DNA of 64,000 nucleotides from RGIG9608 sp045602425 (GTDB lineage Bacteria; Bacteroidota; Bacteroidia; Bacteroidales; Paludibacteraceae), in the NCBI GenBank assembly GCA_045602425.1, contig JAZSBO010000022.1, forward strand, positions 1-64,000, given 5' to 3'. Every line of letters starts with the position of its first letter. Position 1 is the first letter of the stretch. The position numbers and the translations under genes were made by a program. Positions 7,784 to 16,650 of this stretch are shown one piece after another. The notes beneath the pieces are model-generated. The model saw only the letters and a program-made list of their open reading frames with translations. It made no database searches and had not been told where the DNA came from.

Positions 7784-7791
7784 CAAAGTTA
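7784..7791 (-). promoter_or_regulatory. -7 box of the MFS gene (minus strand)
   Basis: CAAAGTTA on the plus strand reads TAACTTTG on the minus strand. Its position just 8 bases from the ATG at 7776 supports the internal start at 7749. Confidence 0.55.
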
Positions 7792-7854
7792 CGAAAACAC
7801 AATTTTTAAGAGCCTTTTAAGGGATAAAAAATATGTTTTTTAACATAAAAAAAG

Positions 7855-7862
7855 TACCTTTG
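7855..7862 (+). promoter_or_regulatory. -7 box of the Crp/Fnr regulator gene
   Basis: TACCTTTG matches TAnnTTTG and lies 22 bases before the GTG start. It is back to back with the MFS promoter. Confidence 0.6.
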
Positions 7863-7884
7863 TTTCGTATAAAAAAAGAAGGTA

Positions 7885-8589
7885 GTGGAGTTGAAAAACG
7901 AACAAATGGAATTCTCGGAATTTTATTGTCAGTGGCAGGTTTGGCAGTTGCTCACGCCGGCGGAGCGAACACTTTTGCAAGATAACGCAGAATTTCGTTC
8001 ATACGAAAAAAATGGTGCTATATACCGCGAAGGCAATCGCCCTGAGTTTTTGATGTGCGTGGTGCGTGGCAAGGTGATGATTCGCAAAGAGGGTTTTGGC
8101 GGTCGTAGCCAGATAATGCGAATGATAAAGTCGGGCGAGATGTGTGGCTATCGTGCATTTTTTGCCGAAGAAAACTATGTAACCGAGGCAGTTGCTTGTG
8201 AGCCTACTATCATTTGTTTGGTGCCGAGCAATGTGATACAAACGCTGATACATCGGAACGTGGAGTTGGCGTGCTATTTTGTGAAGTTGCTTGCGGTAGA
8301 TTTGGGCGAGAGCGATGTGCATACCGTCAGCCTGACGCAGAAGCATATCCGTGGTCGTTTGGCCGATGCGTTGCTCTTTTTGCAACAAAAATATGGCTAC
8401 GAATCCGATGGCAAAACGTTGAACATACTGCTTTCACGTGAAGATTTGGCAAGCCTTTCGAATATGACAACCTCGAATGCCATACGTACGTTGTCGCAGT
8501 TCGCAACCGAAAACATCGTAGCAATACAAGGTAGGAAGATAACGATAGAACGAGAAGATTTGTTGCGAAAAATTGCACATCTCGGATAA
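7885..8589 (+). CDS. Crp/Fnr-family transcription regulator
   Basis: A cytoplasmic DNA-binding regulator of 234 residues. Residues of about 25-130 form a cyclic-nucleotide-binding-type beta barrel (YEKNGAIYREGNRPEFLMCV, then VRGKVMIRKEGFGGRS). Residues of about 155-230 form the Crp helix-turn-helix (LSREDLASLSNMTTSNAIRT). There are no cysteines in the arrangement of an Fnr Fe-S cluster, so an oxygen-sensing role is not supported. The start is GTG at 7885; an ATG seven codons on is a possible alternative. It diverges from the MFS exporter, with back-to-back promoters in a 135-base gap, a common layout for a regulator and its target. Confidence 0.85.
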   Translation: MELKNEQMEFSEFYCQWQVWQLLTPAERTLLQDNAEFRSYEKNGAIYREGNRPEFLMCVVRGKVMIRKEGFGGRSQIMRMIKSGEMCGYRAFFAEENYVTEAVACEPTIICLVPSNVIQTLIHRNVELACYFVKLLAVDLGESDVHTVSLTQKHIRGRLADALLFLQQKYGYESDGKTLNILLSREDLASLSNMTTSNAIRTLSQFATENIVAIQGRKITIEREDLLRKIAHLG

Positions 8590-8601
8590 ATTTTTTATGA
8601 T

Positions 8602-8639
8602 AAAAAGAGGTAAAGAAAAAACAAAATACCTCTTTTTTT
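8602..8639 (+). terminator. Terminator after the Crp/Fnr gene
   Basis: AAAAAGAGGTA (8602-8612) pairs with TACCTCTTTTT (8627-8637) over 11 bases, ending in a T-run. Confidence 0.8.
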
Positions 8640-8653
8640 CGTTTTATAAATTT

Positions 8654-8661
8654 TACCTTTG
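8654..8661 (+). promoter_or_regulatory. -7 box of the nucleotidase operon
   Basis: TACCTTTG lies 16 bases before the ATG at 8678 and directly after the previous terminator. Confidence 0.65.
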
Positions 8662-8677
8662 TAGAAAATCGAAGCTT

Positions 8678-9400
8678 ATGAAAAATTATTGCTTGCTATT
8701 GTTTTTTGTTGTGCTATTGCTTGTTTCGTGCAAAAATAGACCTATAAAAATTGTTGCAGAAACTATAGCTGTAAAAACAACGACCGATTCAGATGCTTCG
8801 TTGGCAATGACTCAAATGATAGCACCATACAAATCGGTTTTAGATGAAAAAATGAATGTGCCGGTAGGCGTTTGCGTAGCAACAATGGACGTTGGTCGCC
8901 CCGAGAGTTTGCTCTCAAATTTTGTTTGCGATGCTATGCTCAAAAAAGCAAACGAGTTTATGCCAACGGATTTTGCTCTTACGAATGTAGGTGGGTTGCG
9001 TAAGTCTATTTCGCAAGGCGAAGTTACGTTGCGAACGGTGTACGAAGTAATGCCGTTTGACAATCGTTTGGTTTTGCTCGATTTGTCTGGGCACGATGTG
9101 TTGGCTCTCTGCGATGCAATAGCTTTGGTAGGAGGCGAAGGTGTCTCGGGTATTACCTTTGGCATAGAAAACGGCAAGGCAGTTGGTGCTAAAATTGCAG
9201 GTAAGGCAATAGATGCAAATCGAATTTATCGTTTGGCAACGAATGATTATTTGTCGTTTGGCAACGATAAAATGGAGCCGTTGGTTAATAGTTTGAGCGT
9301 TTATGATACAGGTTTGCAACTTCGCGATTTGATATTGGAGTCAATTGCGGAGCTTTCGCCTGTTGAATCGGTTTTAGATGGTCGTATTTATGAAAAATAG
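8678..9400 (+). CDS. Lipoprotein with 5'-nucleotidase C-terminal (substrate-binding) domain
   Basis: A protein of 240 residues with a lipobox (LLVSC). It is the C-terminal half of a UshA-type 5'-nucleotidase made as a separate protein: the nucleotide-binding motifs NVGGLR and MPFDN are present, but no metal site. In fused enzymes this domain follows the metallophosphatase; here its gene comes first. Together with the next gene it should form a periplasmic or outer-membrane nucleotidase that releases nucleosides and phosphate. The ATG at 8678 gives the signal peptide. It overlaps the next gene by 11 bases. Confidence 0.85.
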   Translation: MKNYCLLLFFVVLLLVSCKNRPIKIVAETIAVKTTTDSDASLAMTQMIAPYKSVLDEKMNVPVGVCVATMDVGRPESLLSNFVCDAMLKKANEFMPTDFALTNVGGLRKSISQGEVTLRTVYEVMPFDNRLVLLDLSGHDVLALCDAIALVGGEGVSGITFGIENGKAVGAKIAGKAIDANRIYRLATNDYLSFGNDKMEPLVNSLSVYDTGLQLRDLILESIAELSPVESVLDGRIYEK

Positions 9401-10214
9401 TGTAGTTGTCTTTTTTGTATTATTGCTTTGTGCGTGTCAGCCCAAAGGCGATTTGCTTTTGGTTTGCACAAATGATACGCATTCGCAAGTAGAGGTTTGT
9501 GGTGCGAATATGAAAAACACCGCAGGTTTGGGCGGTTATGCTTTTCGTGCAGGTGTGATAGATAGTTTGCGAAAAGAGTGTCCCTGTTTGCTGTTGTTCG
9601 ATGCTGGCGATTTTTCGCAAGGAACGCCATACTTCAATATGTATAAAGGTCGTGTTGAGATTTCGGCTTACAATGAAATGTGCTATGATGCTGTAACGTT
9701 GGGTAATCACGAGTTTGATAACGGCATTGATACGCTTGCTTCTCGTCTGCATGAAGCGTGTTTCGCGGTTGTTTGTACGAACTACGATGTAGCAGGTACT
9801 CCGCTCGAAAGTGTGGTGAAAAAGACGGCTATTTTTGAACGTGCTGGTTGGAAGATTGGGGTTATTGGTTTGGGCGTGAATCCCGATGGTTTGATATTGA
9901 AAAGCAACTTTGCAGGAGTGAAATATTTAGACCCGATAACTGTTGCTAATCATTACGCCGATTCGTTGAAAAACAGCTGTGGTTGCGATATTGTGATTGC
10001 ATTGTCGCATTTGGGCTCGGCCTACGAGGTTGAGAATACAACCCCGAGTGATGAATTCTTGGTGGCAAATAGTCGTTCTATAGACATTGTGATGGGCGGT
10101 CATACGCATAAGCAAGTTTGTAAAAAATGTGTAAACCTTGAAGGCGATTCTGTGTTATTGATGCAGTCGGGCAAAAGTGGTGCTTATCTTGGAAAAATAA
10201 AATTGACGAAATGA
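9390..10214 (+). CDS. 5'-nucleotidase/2',3'-cyclic phosphodiesterase catalytic-domain lipoprotein
   Basis: A protein of 274 residues with a lipobox (LLLCAC). It is a calcineurin-like metallophosphatase with every metal-binding block in order: TNDTHS, DAGDFSQG, LGNHEFDNG, ALSHLG and GGHTHK. It lacks the C-terminal nucleotide-binding domain, supplied by the preceding gene. Predicted to hydrolyse nucleotides outside the cytoplasm. The start at 9390 gives the proper signal peptide and overlaps the previous stop. Its own stop overlaps the next start as ATGA. Confidence 0.88.
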   Translation: MKNSVVVFFVLLLCACQPKGDLLLVCTNDTHSQVEVCGANMKNTAGLGGYAFRAGVIDSLRKECPCLLLFDAGDFSQGTPYFNMYKGRVEISAYNEMCYDAVTLGNHEFDNGIDTLASRLHEACFAVVCTNYDVAGTPLESVVKKTAIFERAGWKIGVIGLGVNPDGLILKSNFAGVKYLDPITVANHYADSLKNSCGCDIVIALSHLGSAYEVENTTPSDEFLVANSRSIDIVMGGHTHKQVCKKCVNLEGDSVLLMQSGKSGAYLGKIKLTK

Positions 10215-10975
10215 AAGCAATAAATCTAAATCCGATTATGCCTGTTCGTATAACACCTTCCGAACAGAGCGAGCAATGTACACAATTACTTTTCGGTGAG
10301 TTGTTCGATGCCGAAATTGTAAACGAAAAGTGGTGTTCTATTTGTAATGAAACCGATGCATACGAAGGTTTTGTTAGTAAAAACATGGTAACATTTATTA
10401 CTGATGAAGAATTTTTTCAGTTGAAAAACAGTTACAGACAGGTGCTGGCAAAGCCTATTGCTCGTGTTCGCGATATGGGTACGAACGATACGATGTATTT
10501 GCCAATGGGTAGCATTTTGTATGATTGCGATGATGCATCATTTTTAATTCTGGATAGGGAATATGAGTTGTTAGATGCCGAAATGCCTTTTTACGATTTA
10601 AATGATTTGTCTAAAGTGGCTTTGCAATGGATAAATGCTCCTTATTTGTGGGGAGGAAAGTCGGTGTTTGGTGTCGATTGTTCTGGATTTGTGCAGATTG
10701 TTTTTTCTGTTTGTGGCAAAGAAATTCCTCGCGATGCTTCGCAACAAGTGGCAGTCGGCGAGACGGTTTGTTTTTTGTCAGAAGCCGAATCGGGTGATGT
10801 TGCTTTTTTTGAAAATGAAGATGGCGATATTGTTCATGTCGGATTGTTGCTCGACAATCGTCGCATAGTACACGCTTCGGGTTCGGTGAAAATTAGTTTA
10901 ATAGACAATTATGGGATTTTAAGCCCCGAAGGTGGTTATTCTCATAAATTGCGAATTATAAAAAGAATACAATGA
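10211..10975 (+). CDS. NlpC/P60 peptidoglycan endopeptidase with SH3 domains
   Basis: A protein of 254 residues. N-terminal bacterial-SH3-like modules (residues of about 15-120) precede an NlpC/P60 domain with Cys157 (GVDCSGF), His209 (DIVHVG) and a third polar residue, His221 (RIVHASG). The domain order matches YkfC-type gamma-D-glutamyl-diamino-acid endopeptidases, which recycle murein peptides. No clear signal peptide is seen, so a cytoplasmic recycling role is likely. It is linked by 4-base overlaps to the nucleotidase gene and to murB, which fits cell-wall turnover. Confidence 0.85.
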   Translation: MKAINLNPIMPVRITPSEQSEQCTQLLFGELFDAEIVNEKWCSICNETDAYEGFVSKNMVTFITDEEFFQLKNSYRQVLAKPIARVRDMGTNDTMYLPMGSILYDCDDASFLILDREYELLDAEMPFYDLNDLSKVALQWINAPYLWGGKSVFGVDCSGFVQIVFSVCGKEIPRDASQQVAVGETVCFLSEAESGDVAFFENEDGDIVHVGLLLDNRRIVHASGSVKISLIDNYGILSPEGGYSHKLRIIKRIQ

Positions 10976-11976
10976 TAATAGAGAATTGTTCCCTTTTGCA
11001 TCGAAATACGTTTGGAATAGACGTTAAGGCACGTTATTTTTTTGAATACGAAACGGTAGATGAGTTAGTTGCTTTTTTGCAAACTGATGTCGCACACAAA
11101 AACGAGTTGTTGCATATCGGAGGAGGAAGCAATCTTCTGTTTTTGTCTGATTTTGCAGGTGTTGTTCTGCATTCTAAAATTAAAGGTGTGGAACAAGTAA
11201 ATGAAGACGATGATTTTGTTTTTCTGCGTGTAGGAGCTGGCGAAGTATGGGATGATTTTGTACAATATTGCGTTGGTAGAAATTTTGGTGGGGTTGAAAA
11301 TTTGTCGCTTATACCGGGCGAGGTAGGAGCTTCACCAGTGCAAAATATAGGAGCTTATGGCGTTGAGGTAAAAGATGTAATATCGTTAGTAGAAACTATA
11401 GAAATAGCAACTTTGCAACGTAGAGTTTTTACTGCAGAAGAATGCGAGTTTGGTTATCGTAATAGTGTTTTTAAACAACGACTCAAAGGAAAACATATTG
11501 TAACGCATGTTGTTTTTTGTTTAAGAAAAACACCTGTTTTTAATTTTGATTATAAATCGTTGCGAGAAGAGGTTGATGCTTTAGGTGAAGTTTCGGTAGC
11601 TACAATTAGAGATGCTGTTGTTAAAGTTCGTTCCTCAAAGTTGCCTGACCCGAAAGTGATAGGTAGTGCAGGGAGTTTTTTTATGAATCCTATAGTGAAT
11701 AAAGATATCGCTCGTGAGTTGAAAAATATTTATCCAACAATGCCTCTACATACAACAGACGAGGGTGTTAAACTTTCGGCAGGATGGTTAATTGAACAGT
11801 GTGGCTGGAAAGGTTATAGCGAAGGTAATGTTGGCGTTTATGAACGTCAGGCTTTGGTGTTGGTGAATAAAGGTGGTGGCACGGGCAATGATGTGGCAAG
11901 CCTCGCCGAAAGGATACAGCAATCTGTATTCGAAAAATTTAATATTGAAATAAAAAGTGAGGTTTTTTTTGTATAA
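10972..11976 (+). CDS. murB: UDP-N-acetylenolpyruvoylglucosamine reductase
   Basis: An FAD enzyme of 334 residues that uses NADPH to reduce UDP-GlcNAc-enolpyruvate to UDP-MurNAc, in cytoplasmic peptidoglycan synthesis. Motifs: the FAD-binding site IGGGSNLLF, IPGEVGASPVQNIGAYGVE, the active-site YRNSVFK, GSAGSFFMNP (the serine proton donor), and the type I C-terminus ending SEVFF. Length fits type I MurB. Its ATG overlaps the NlpC/P60 stop by 4 bases; it is the last gene of that operon. Confidence 0.95.
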   Translation: MIIENCSLLHRNTFGIDVKARYFFEYETVDELVAFLQTDVAHKNELLHIGGGSNLLFLSDFAGVVLHSKIKGVEQVNEDDDFVFLRVGAGEVWDDFVQYCVGRNFGGVENLSLIPGEVGASPVQNIGAYGVEVKDVISLVETIEIATLQRRVFTAEECEFGYRNSVFKQRLKGKHIVTHVVFCLRKTPVFNFDYKSLREEVDALGEVSVATIRDAVVKVRSSKLPDPKVIGSAGSFFMNPIVNKDIARELKNIYPTMPLHTTDEGVKLSAGWLIEQCGWKGYSEGNVGVYERQALVLVNKGGGTGNDVASLAERIQQSVFEKFNIEIKSEVFFV

Positions 11977-12022
11977 ATATAAAATAATCTGTAATTTCGG
12001 AAGTTGTTTTTAGAATTCTGCT

Positions 12023-13960
12023 ATGAGCTATTTAAAATTTGACAAAACTTTATTGACGAATTTAGAACAATCTCTTACAAAAGAGACTTTGAGAACGAAT
12101 AATGCGGGTGCATATTCGAGTTCTACAATTATTGATTGTAACACAAGGAAATTTCATGGATTGTTGGTTGTCCCTGTTCCGGAATTGGATAAAGATAATC
12201 ATGTGCTTTTGTCCTCGTTAGATGAAACCGTTATTCAGCATGGTGCTGAATTTAATCTTGGAATACATAAGTATCAAGGTGATAATTATAGTCCACGAGG
12301 ACATAAATATATTCGTGAATTTCATGTCGATTCGGAGATAAGAACCATTTATCGTGTAGGTGGTGTTATTTTTCAGAAAGAAAGAATCCTCGTGTCAGGA
12401 GACAATCGCTTGTTGATTCGTTATACATTGTTAGATGCACATTCTCCTACCACGTTGCGTTTTAAGCCGTTTCTTGCTTTTCGTAATGTGAATACTTTGA
12501 CGCATAAAAATTCGACTTTAAATAGAAATTACGAGGAAATCGAAAATGGTATTGCTTCTTGTTTGTACGAAGGTTATCCTTGTCTGAATATGCAATTTAG
12601 CAAAAAAGTGACTTTTGTATCGGATGGAAATTGGTACAATGGTATAGAATACTACAAAGAGCAAGAGCGAGGCTATGAGTTTAGTGAAGATTTGTATGTG
12701 CCCGGCTATTTTGAGTTGCCTATCAAAAAAGGAGAATCGGTAGTTTTTACAGCAGGATTAAGTCCTATTAATACTCGAACCTTAAAGAAACTTTTCGACG
12801 CTGAAAAAGCGAGTCGTACGCCTCGTAGCGATTTTTATAATTGCTTATTTGCTGCTGTTCGGCAGTTTTATAATAAAAAGGATGATGGTTATTATTTGTT
12901 GGCTGGATATCCTTGGTTTAAGTTTCGTGCCCGTGATGAATTTATAGCATTGCCGGGTGCTACATTGGCAATAGGCGAAATTTCTATGTTTGAAAAAATG
13001 ATGGAAGTTGGTGTTGTTGCAGTGCGTGATTTTATACAAGGGAAACCAAAAAGTACAAAGATAAAGGAGGTAAGTTCTCCTGATGTTTTGTTGTGGTTTG
13101 TTTGGGCTATTCAGCAATATGCTTTTTCTACGTCAATAGAACAAGCTTCAAAAAAGTATGGTGATGTATTGAAAGAGATAATTGAATTTATTCGCACACA
13201 AAAACATGTAAATCTTTTCTTGCATGTGAATGGGTTGGTATATACTGATGGTCGTCAGAAGCCAGCTACGTGGATGAATGCAGTGGAAAATGGTACGCCA
13301 ATAACTCCGCGTACAGGTTATGTGGTCGAAATTAATGCTTTGTGGTACAATGCTTTGCGTTTTGTCGCAGAAGTGTCGGCAACATTGAATAATCAGAATT
13401 ATGCAGATATTCTGAATTATCAAGCAGAAATTACTCGCCAGTCGTTTGTAGAGACTTTTTGGAATGGTATCTATCTTTACGATTATGTTGATGGGCAATA
13501 TCAAGATAGAGAGGTGCGTCCGAATATGATATTTGCGGTGTCGTTGCCTTATTCTCCATTGGAAAAAACGCAACAAAAATCGGTATTGGATATTGTTACT
13601 CGAGAGTTGTTAACACCTAAAGGTTTACGGAGTTTAAGTCCTAAAAGTCCTTTTTATCGTCCAGAATATATTGGAGGTCAGTTGGAGCGTGATAGAAACT
13701 ATCACAATGGACCAATTTGGGCGTGGACATCAGGTGCGTTTGCTGAAGCTTATTTGAAGATTCGAGGAAGAAGTGGTGTTTCGTTTTTGGAACGAATGAT
13801 GGCTGGCTTCGAAAGCGAATTGCGTGAGTTATGTATCGGAACGTTGTCGGAATTATATGATGGGAATCCTCCATTTAAGGGACATGGAGCAATGTCGTAC
13901 GCAATGACAGTTGCAGAAATTCTGCGAGTTTTGAAATTGTTAGAAAGTTTAGAAAATTAA
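12023..13960 (+). CDS. Glycogen debranching enzyme (amylo-alpha-1,6-glucosidase, GH133)
   Basis: A protein of 645 residues. Residues 1 to about 230 are a GDE N-terminal domain (NAGAYSSSTIIDCNTRKFHG) and about 280-640 an (alpha/alpha)6 GDE C-terminal domain (YPWFKFRARDEFIALPGA, RPNMIFAVSLPYSPL, GPIWAWTSGAFAEAY). It should remove alpha-1,6 branch stubs from glycogen. The usual WGRD motif reads RARD here, so the active-site loop has diverged. It is first in a trio with a GT4 glycogen synthase-like enzyme and a GH57 protein, the usual Bacteroidota glycogen cluster. A weak -7-like box (TAATTTCG at 11992) precedes it. Confidence 0.88.
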   Translation: MSYLKFDKTLLTNLEQSLTKETLRTNNAGAYSSSTIIDCNTRKFHGLLVVPVPELDKDNHVLLSSLDETVIQHGAEFNLGIHKYQGDNYSPRGHKYIREFHVDSEIRTIYRVGGVIFQKERILVSGDNRLLIRYTLLDAHSPTTLRFKPFLAFRNVNTLTHKNSTLNRNYEEIENGIASCLYEGYPCLNMQFSKKVTFVSDGNWYNGIEYYKEQERGYEFSEDLYVPGYFELPIKKGESVVFTAGLSPINTRTLKKLFDAEKASRTPRSDFYNCLFAAVRQFYNKKDDGYYLLAGYPWFKFRARDEFIALPGATLAIGEISMFEKMMEVGVVAVRDFIQGKPKSTKIKEVSSPDVLLWFVWAIQQYAFSTSIEQASKKYGDVLKEIIEFIRTQKHVNLFLHVNGLVYTDGRQKPATWMNAVENGTPITPRTGYVVEINALWYNALRFVAEVSATLNNQNYADILNYQAEITRQSFVETFWNGIYLYDYVDGQYQDREVRPNMIFAVSLPYSPLEKTQQKSVLDIVTRELLTPKGLRSLSPKSPFYRPEYIGGQLERDRNYHNGPIWAWTSGAFAEAYLKIRGRSGVSFLERMMAGFESELRELCIGTLSELYDGNPPFKGHGAMSYAMTVAEILRVLKLLESLEN

Positions 13961-13972
13961 CATAGGATAGTT

Positions 13973-15235
13973 ATGAAAGCGTTGATGTTAGGTTGGGAAT
14001 TTCCGCCACATATTTTAGGAGGATTGGGTACAGCAAGTTTTGGTTTAACAAAAGGTATGTCTTTACAATCTGACTTATCCATAACGTTTGTTATTCCAAA
14101 AACTTATGGCGACGAAGATCAAAGTTTTCTAAAAATAATAGGAGCTTGTAATGTGCCTATTGTTTGGAAAGATGTGAATTGGAATCAGGTCAATGGTATG
14201 ATAGGCTCTCAAATGAATCCTGACGAGTTTTTCCATTTACGAGATAATGGTATTCGTTACGATTTTCGAAGAATTGGGACGAATGAACTTGGCTGTGTGT
14301 CGTTTTCAGGACGCTATCCTGATAATTTGTTAGAAGAAATATCTAACTACGAGGCCGTGGCGAGTGTCATTGCTCATGCAACGGATTTTGACATTATTCA
14401 TTCGCATGATTGGTTGACTTATCCTGCTGGTATTTTTGCAAAAAATATTACAGGGAAGCCTTTGGTAATACATGTGCATGCTACCGATTTCGACCGAAGT
14501 AGAGGAAATGTAAATCCTGATGTTTATCGAATTGAAAAGGCGGGAATGGATATTGCTGATCATATTATTACGGTGAGTAATCTGACACGTCAAACTGTAA
14601 TTGAAAAATATCATCAAAATCCAGATAAAGTCACTACTGTTCATAATGCGGTTGATCCTTTGCCCGATGTTGATAGTTTTGTAAAGCATCAGAGAAAGGA
14701 TAAAGTAGTTACCTTTTTAGGTAGAATTACGATGCAAAAGGGACCAGAATATTTTGTTGAAGTGGCAAAACGTGTTTTAGCAAAAACAAAAGATGTACGT
14801 TTTGTAATGGCAGGAAGTGGTGATATGATGAATCAAATGATACATCTTGTAGCAAAAAATGGTATTGCAGATAGATTTCACTTTACAGGGTTTTTAAAAG
14901 GACGTCAGGTGCATGAAATGTTGGCAGAAAGTGATGTTTATATGATGCCTTCTGTTTCGGAGCCTTTTGGTATTTCTCCGTTAGAAGCAATGCAAGTAGG
15001 AGCACCTTCCATTATCTCTAAACAATCGGGTTGTGCTGAAATTCTTACTAATGCAATAAAAACCGATTATTGGGATATTGATGCCATGGCAGATGCAATT
15101 TATGCCATAGTAAAATATCCTGCAATGTATAAAATGTTGCGTGAGCAAGGTATAGCAGAGGTAAACAATATTAAATGGGAGTATGCGGGACAAAAAGTAC
15201 GTGATATATATAATCGTGTACTAGGAATCAATTGA
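13973..15235 (+). CDS. GT4-family glycosyltransferase, probable glycogen synthase
   Basis: A GT-B fold enzyme of 420 residues. The N-terminus is starch-synthase-like (LGWEFPPHILGGLGTAS). The C-terminal half has the nucleotide-sugar site GRITMQKGPEYF and the E-x7-E motif EPFGISPLE. Homologues in this gene context extend alpha-1,4-glucan from UDP- or ADP-glucose; the donor is not readable. It lies 12 bases after the debranching gene and before the GH57 gene, so the trio is probably one transcript. Confidence 0.83.
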   Translation: MKALMLGWEFPPHILGGLGTASFGLTKGMSLQSDLSITFVIPKTYGDEDQSFLKIIGACNVPIVWKDVNWNQVNGMIGSQMNPDEFFHLRDNGIRYDFRRIGTNELGCVSFSGRYPDNLLEEISNYEAVASVIAHATDFDIIHSHDWLTYPAGIFAKNITGKPLVIHVHATDFDRSRGNVNPDVYRIEKAGMDIADHIITVSNLTRQTVIEKYHQNPDKVTTVHNAVDPLPDVDSFVKHQRKDKVVTFLGRITMQKGPEYFVEVAKRVLAKTKDVRFVMAGSGDMMNQMIHLVAKNGIADRFHFTGFLKGRQVHEMLAESDVYMMPSVSEPFGISPLEAMQVGAPSIISKQSGCAEILTNAIKTDYWDIDAMADAIYAIVKYPAMYKMLREQGIAEVNNIKWEYAGQKVRDIYNRVLGIN

Positions 15236-15261
15236 AAAAAATAATATAAAAGAATAAGAAT

Positions 15262-16533
15262 ATGAAAACACTTTGTTTTTATTTTAAGGTTCATCAACCT
15301 TATCGTTTGAAAAGATATCGTTTCTTTGAAATAGGTCAGGATCATTATTATTATGACGACTATTCGAATGAAACTTCGGTGCAGTATTATTCTAATGTAT
15401 CGTATTTGGAAGCAAACAAAACTTTATTGGAGATGATACGAAACTCTAATAAAAAATTTAAGGTTAGTTTTGCTATTTCAGGACTTGCTTTAGAACAATT
15501 TGAATTATATGCTCCTGAAGTAATCGATAGTTTTAAGGAATTAGCGGATACGGGTTGTGTAGAATTTATGGCAATGCCATATGCTTATTCGTTGTCGTCG
15601 CTTTACAATGAAAACGAATTTCAAGATCAAGTATGTTTGCATTCTGAAAAAATAAAAGAATTGTTTGGAAAGAAACCGCAAGTATTTTGTAATACAGAGT
15701 TGATTTATTCAGATGAAATAGCAAGCATGGTTGCTAATATGGGTTACAAATCTATGGTTGTAGAAGGAGCCAAGCATATTTTAGGTTGGAAAACTCCCAA
15801 TTCATTATATCAGTTTGGAAAAATGAAATTGTTGGTTCGTAATGGAAAGTTGAGTGATGATATTAATTTTCATTTTTCGAATTGGCAGTGGAATGAATAT
15901 CCTTTGACGTCAGAAAAATTTATTGGTTGGATAAGTAATTCTCCTGAAAATGAAGATATTTTCTCTGTATTTATGGGTTATGAGGCTTTGGGAGAAATTA
16001 ACCGCAGAGAAAGTGGAATTTTTGAGTTTTTTAAAGCTTTACCATTTCATGCATTGGAGCAGAATGTGATGTTTGCTTTGCCTTCTGAAGTAATTTCAAA
16101 ACAAAAAGGTACTAATTCTCAATTATTGTCTCCATATCCAATGTCGTGGGCAGGTGAAGAAAAAGATACAAGTACTTGGCGTGGCAATGATTTGCAGAAT
16201 GAGGCGTTGAGTAAACTTTATGGTTTGTCAGAGCGTGTGCGTTTGTGTTCTGATCGTGTCTTGAAGCATGATTGGCTGTGTTTACAATCGTGTGAACATT
16301 TCCACTATATGAGTACAAAATCTTCGGGTTGCGGTTTGAGTTATTACGAATCACCATATGATGCATTTATGAATTATATGAATGTTTTAAGTGATTTTAT
16401 TGAGCGAGTAGAAACGCAATTCCCTTCGACAATAGAAAACGAAGAGTTAAATTCACTTCTTAAAACAATAAATAATCAGGAGAAAGAAATAGCAGAATTA
16501 GAGCGCAAACTCAAGAAAAAACAGTTAAAATAA
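15262..16533 (+). CDS. GH57 alpha-amylase-like protein with altered catalytic motif
   Basis: A protein of 423 residues with the GH57 opening FKVHQPYR. The putative nucleophile Glu146 lies in CNTELIYSDE, and the later block ENDIFSVFM-like region is followed by GYEALGE. In most GH57 alpha-amylases that fourth block reads DYETFGE with the acid/base Asp; here the position is Gly239, so hydrolysis is doubtful. Groups of GH57 alpha-amylase-like proteins lacking one catalytic residue have been described. The C-terminal 40 residues form a charged coiled coil. It is third in the glycogen trio, so it may bind or remodel glycogen rather than degrade it. Confidence 0.82.
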   Translation: MKTLCFYFKVHQPYRLKRYRFFEIGQDHYYYDDYSNETSVQYYSNVSYLEANKTLLEMIRNSNKKFKVSFAISGLALEQFELYAPEVIDSFKELADTGCVEFMAMPYAYSLSSLYNENEFQDQVCLHSEKIKELFGKKPQVFCNTELIYSDEIASMVANMGYKSMVVEGAKHILGWKTPNSLYQFGKMKLLVRNGKLSDDINFHFSNWQWNEYPLTSEKFIGWISNSPENEDIFSVFMGYEALGEINRRESGIFEFFKALPFHALEQNVMFALPSEVISKQKGTNSQLLSPYPMSWAGEEKDTSTWRGNDLQNEALSKLYGLSERVRLCSDRVLKHDWLCLQSCEHFHYMSTKSSGCGLSYYESPYDAFMNYMNVLSDFIERVETQFPSTIENEELNSLLKTINNQEKEIAELERKLKKKQLK

Positions 16534-16586
16534 TATCAATCTATTATTTTTGCAGAAAAATCGTTAGAAGGAATAATTATTTTATT

Positions 16587-16594
16587 TACATTTG
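16587..16594 (+). promoter_or_regulatory. -7 box of the propeller lipoprotein gene
   Basis: TACATTTG matches TAnnTTTG and lies 56 bases before the ATG at 16651, leaving an AT-rich leader. Confidence 0.5.
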
Positions 16595-16650
16595 TACTTT
16601 GAATTTTTTAAGCATTTCTTTAAATGCATTTATTTAATAACTAATATTTT

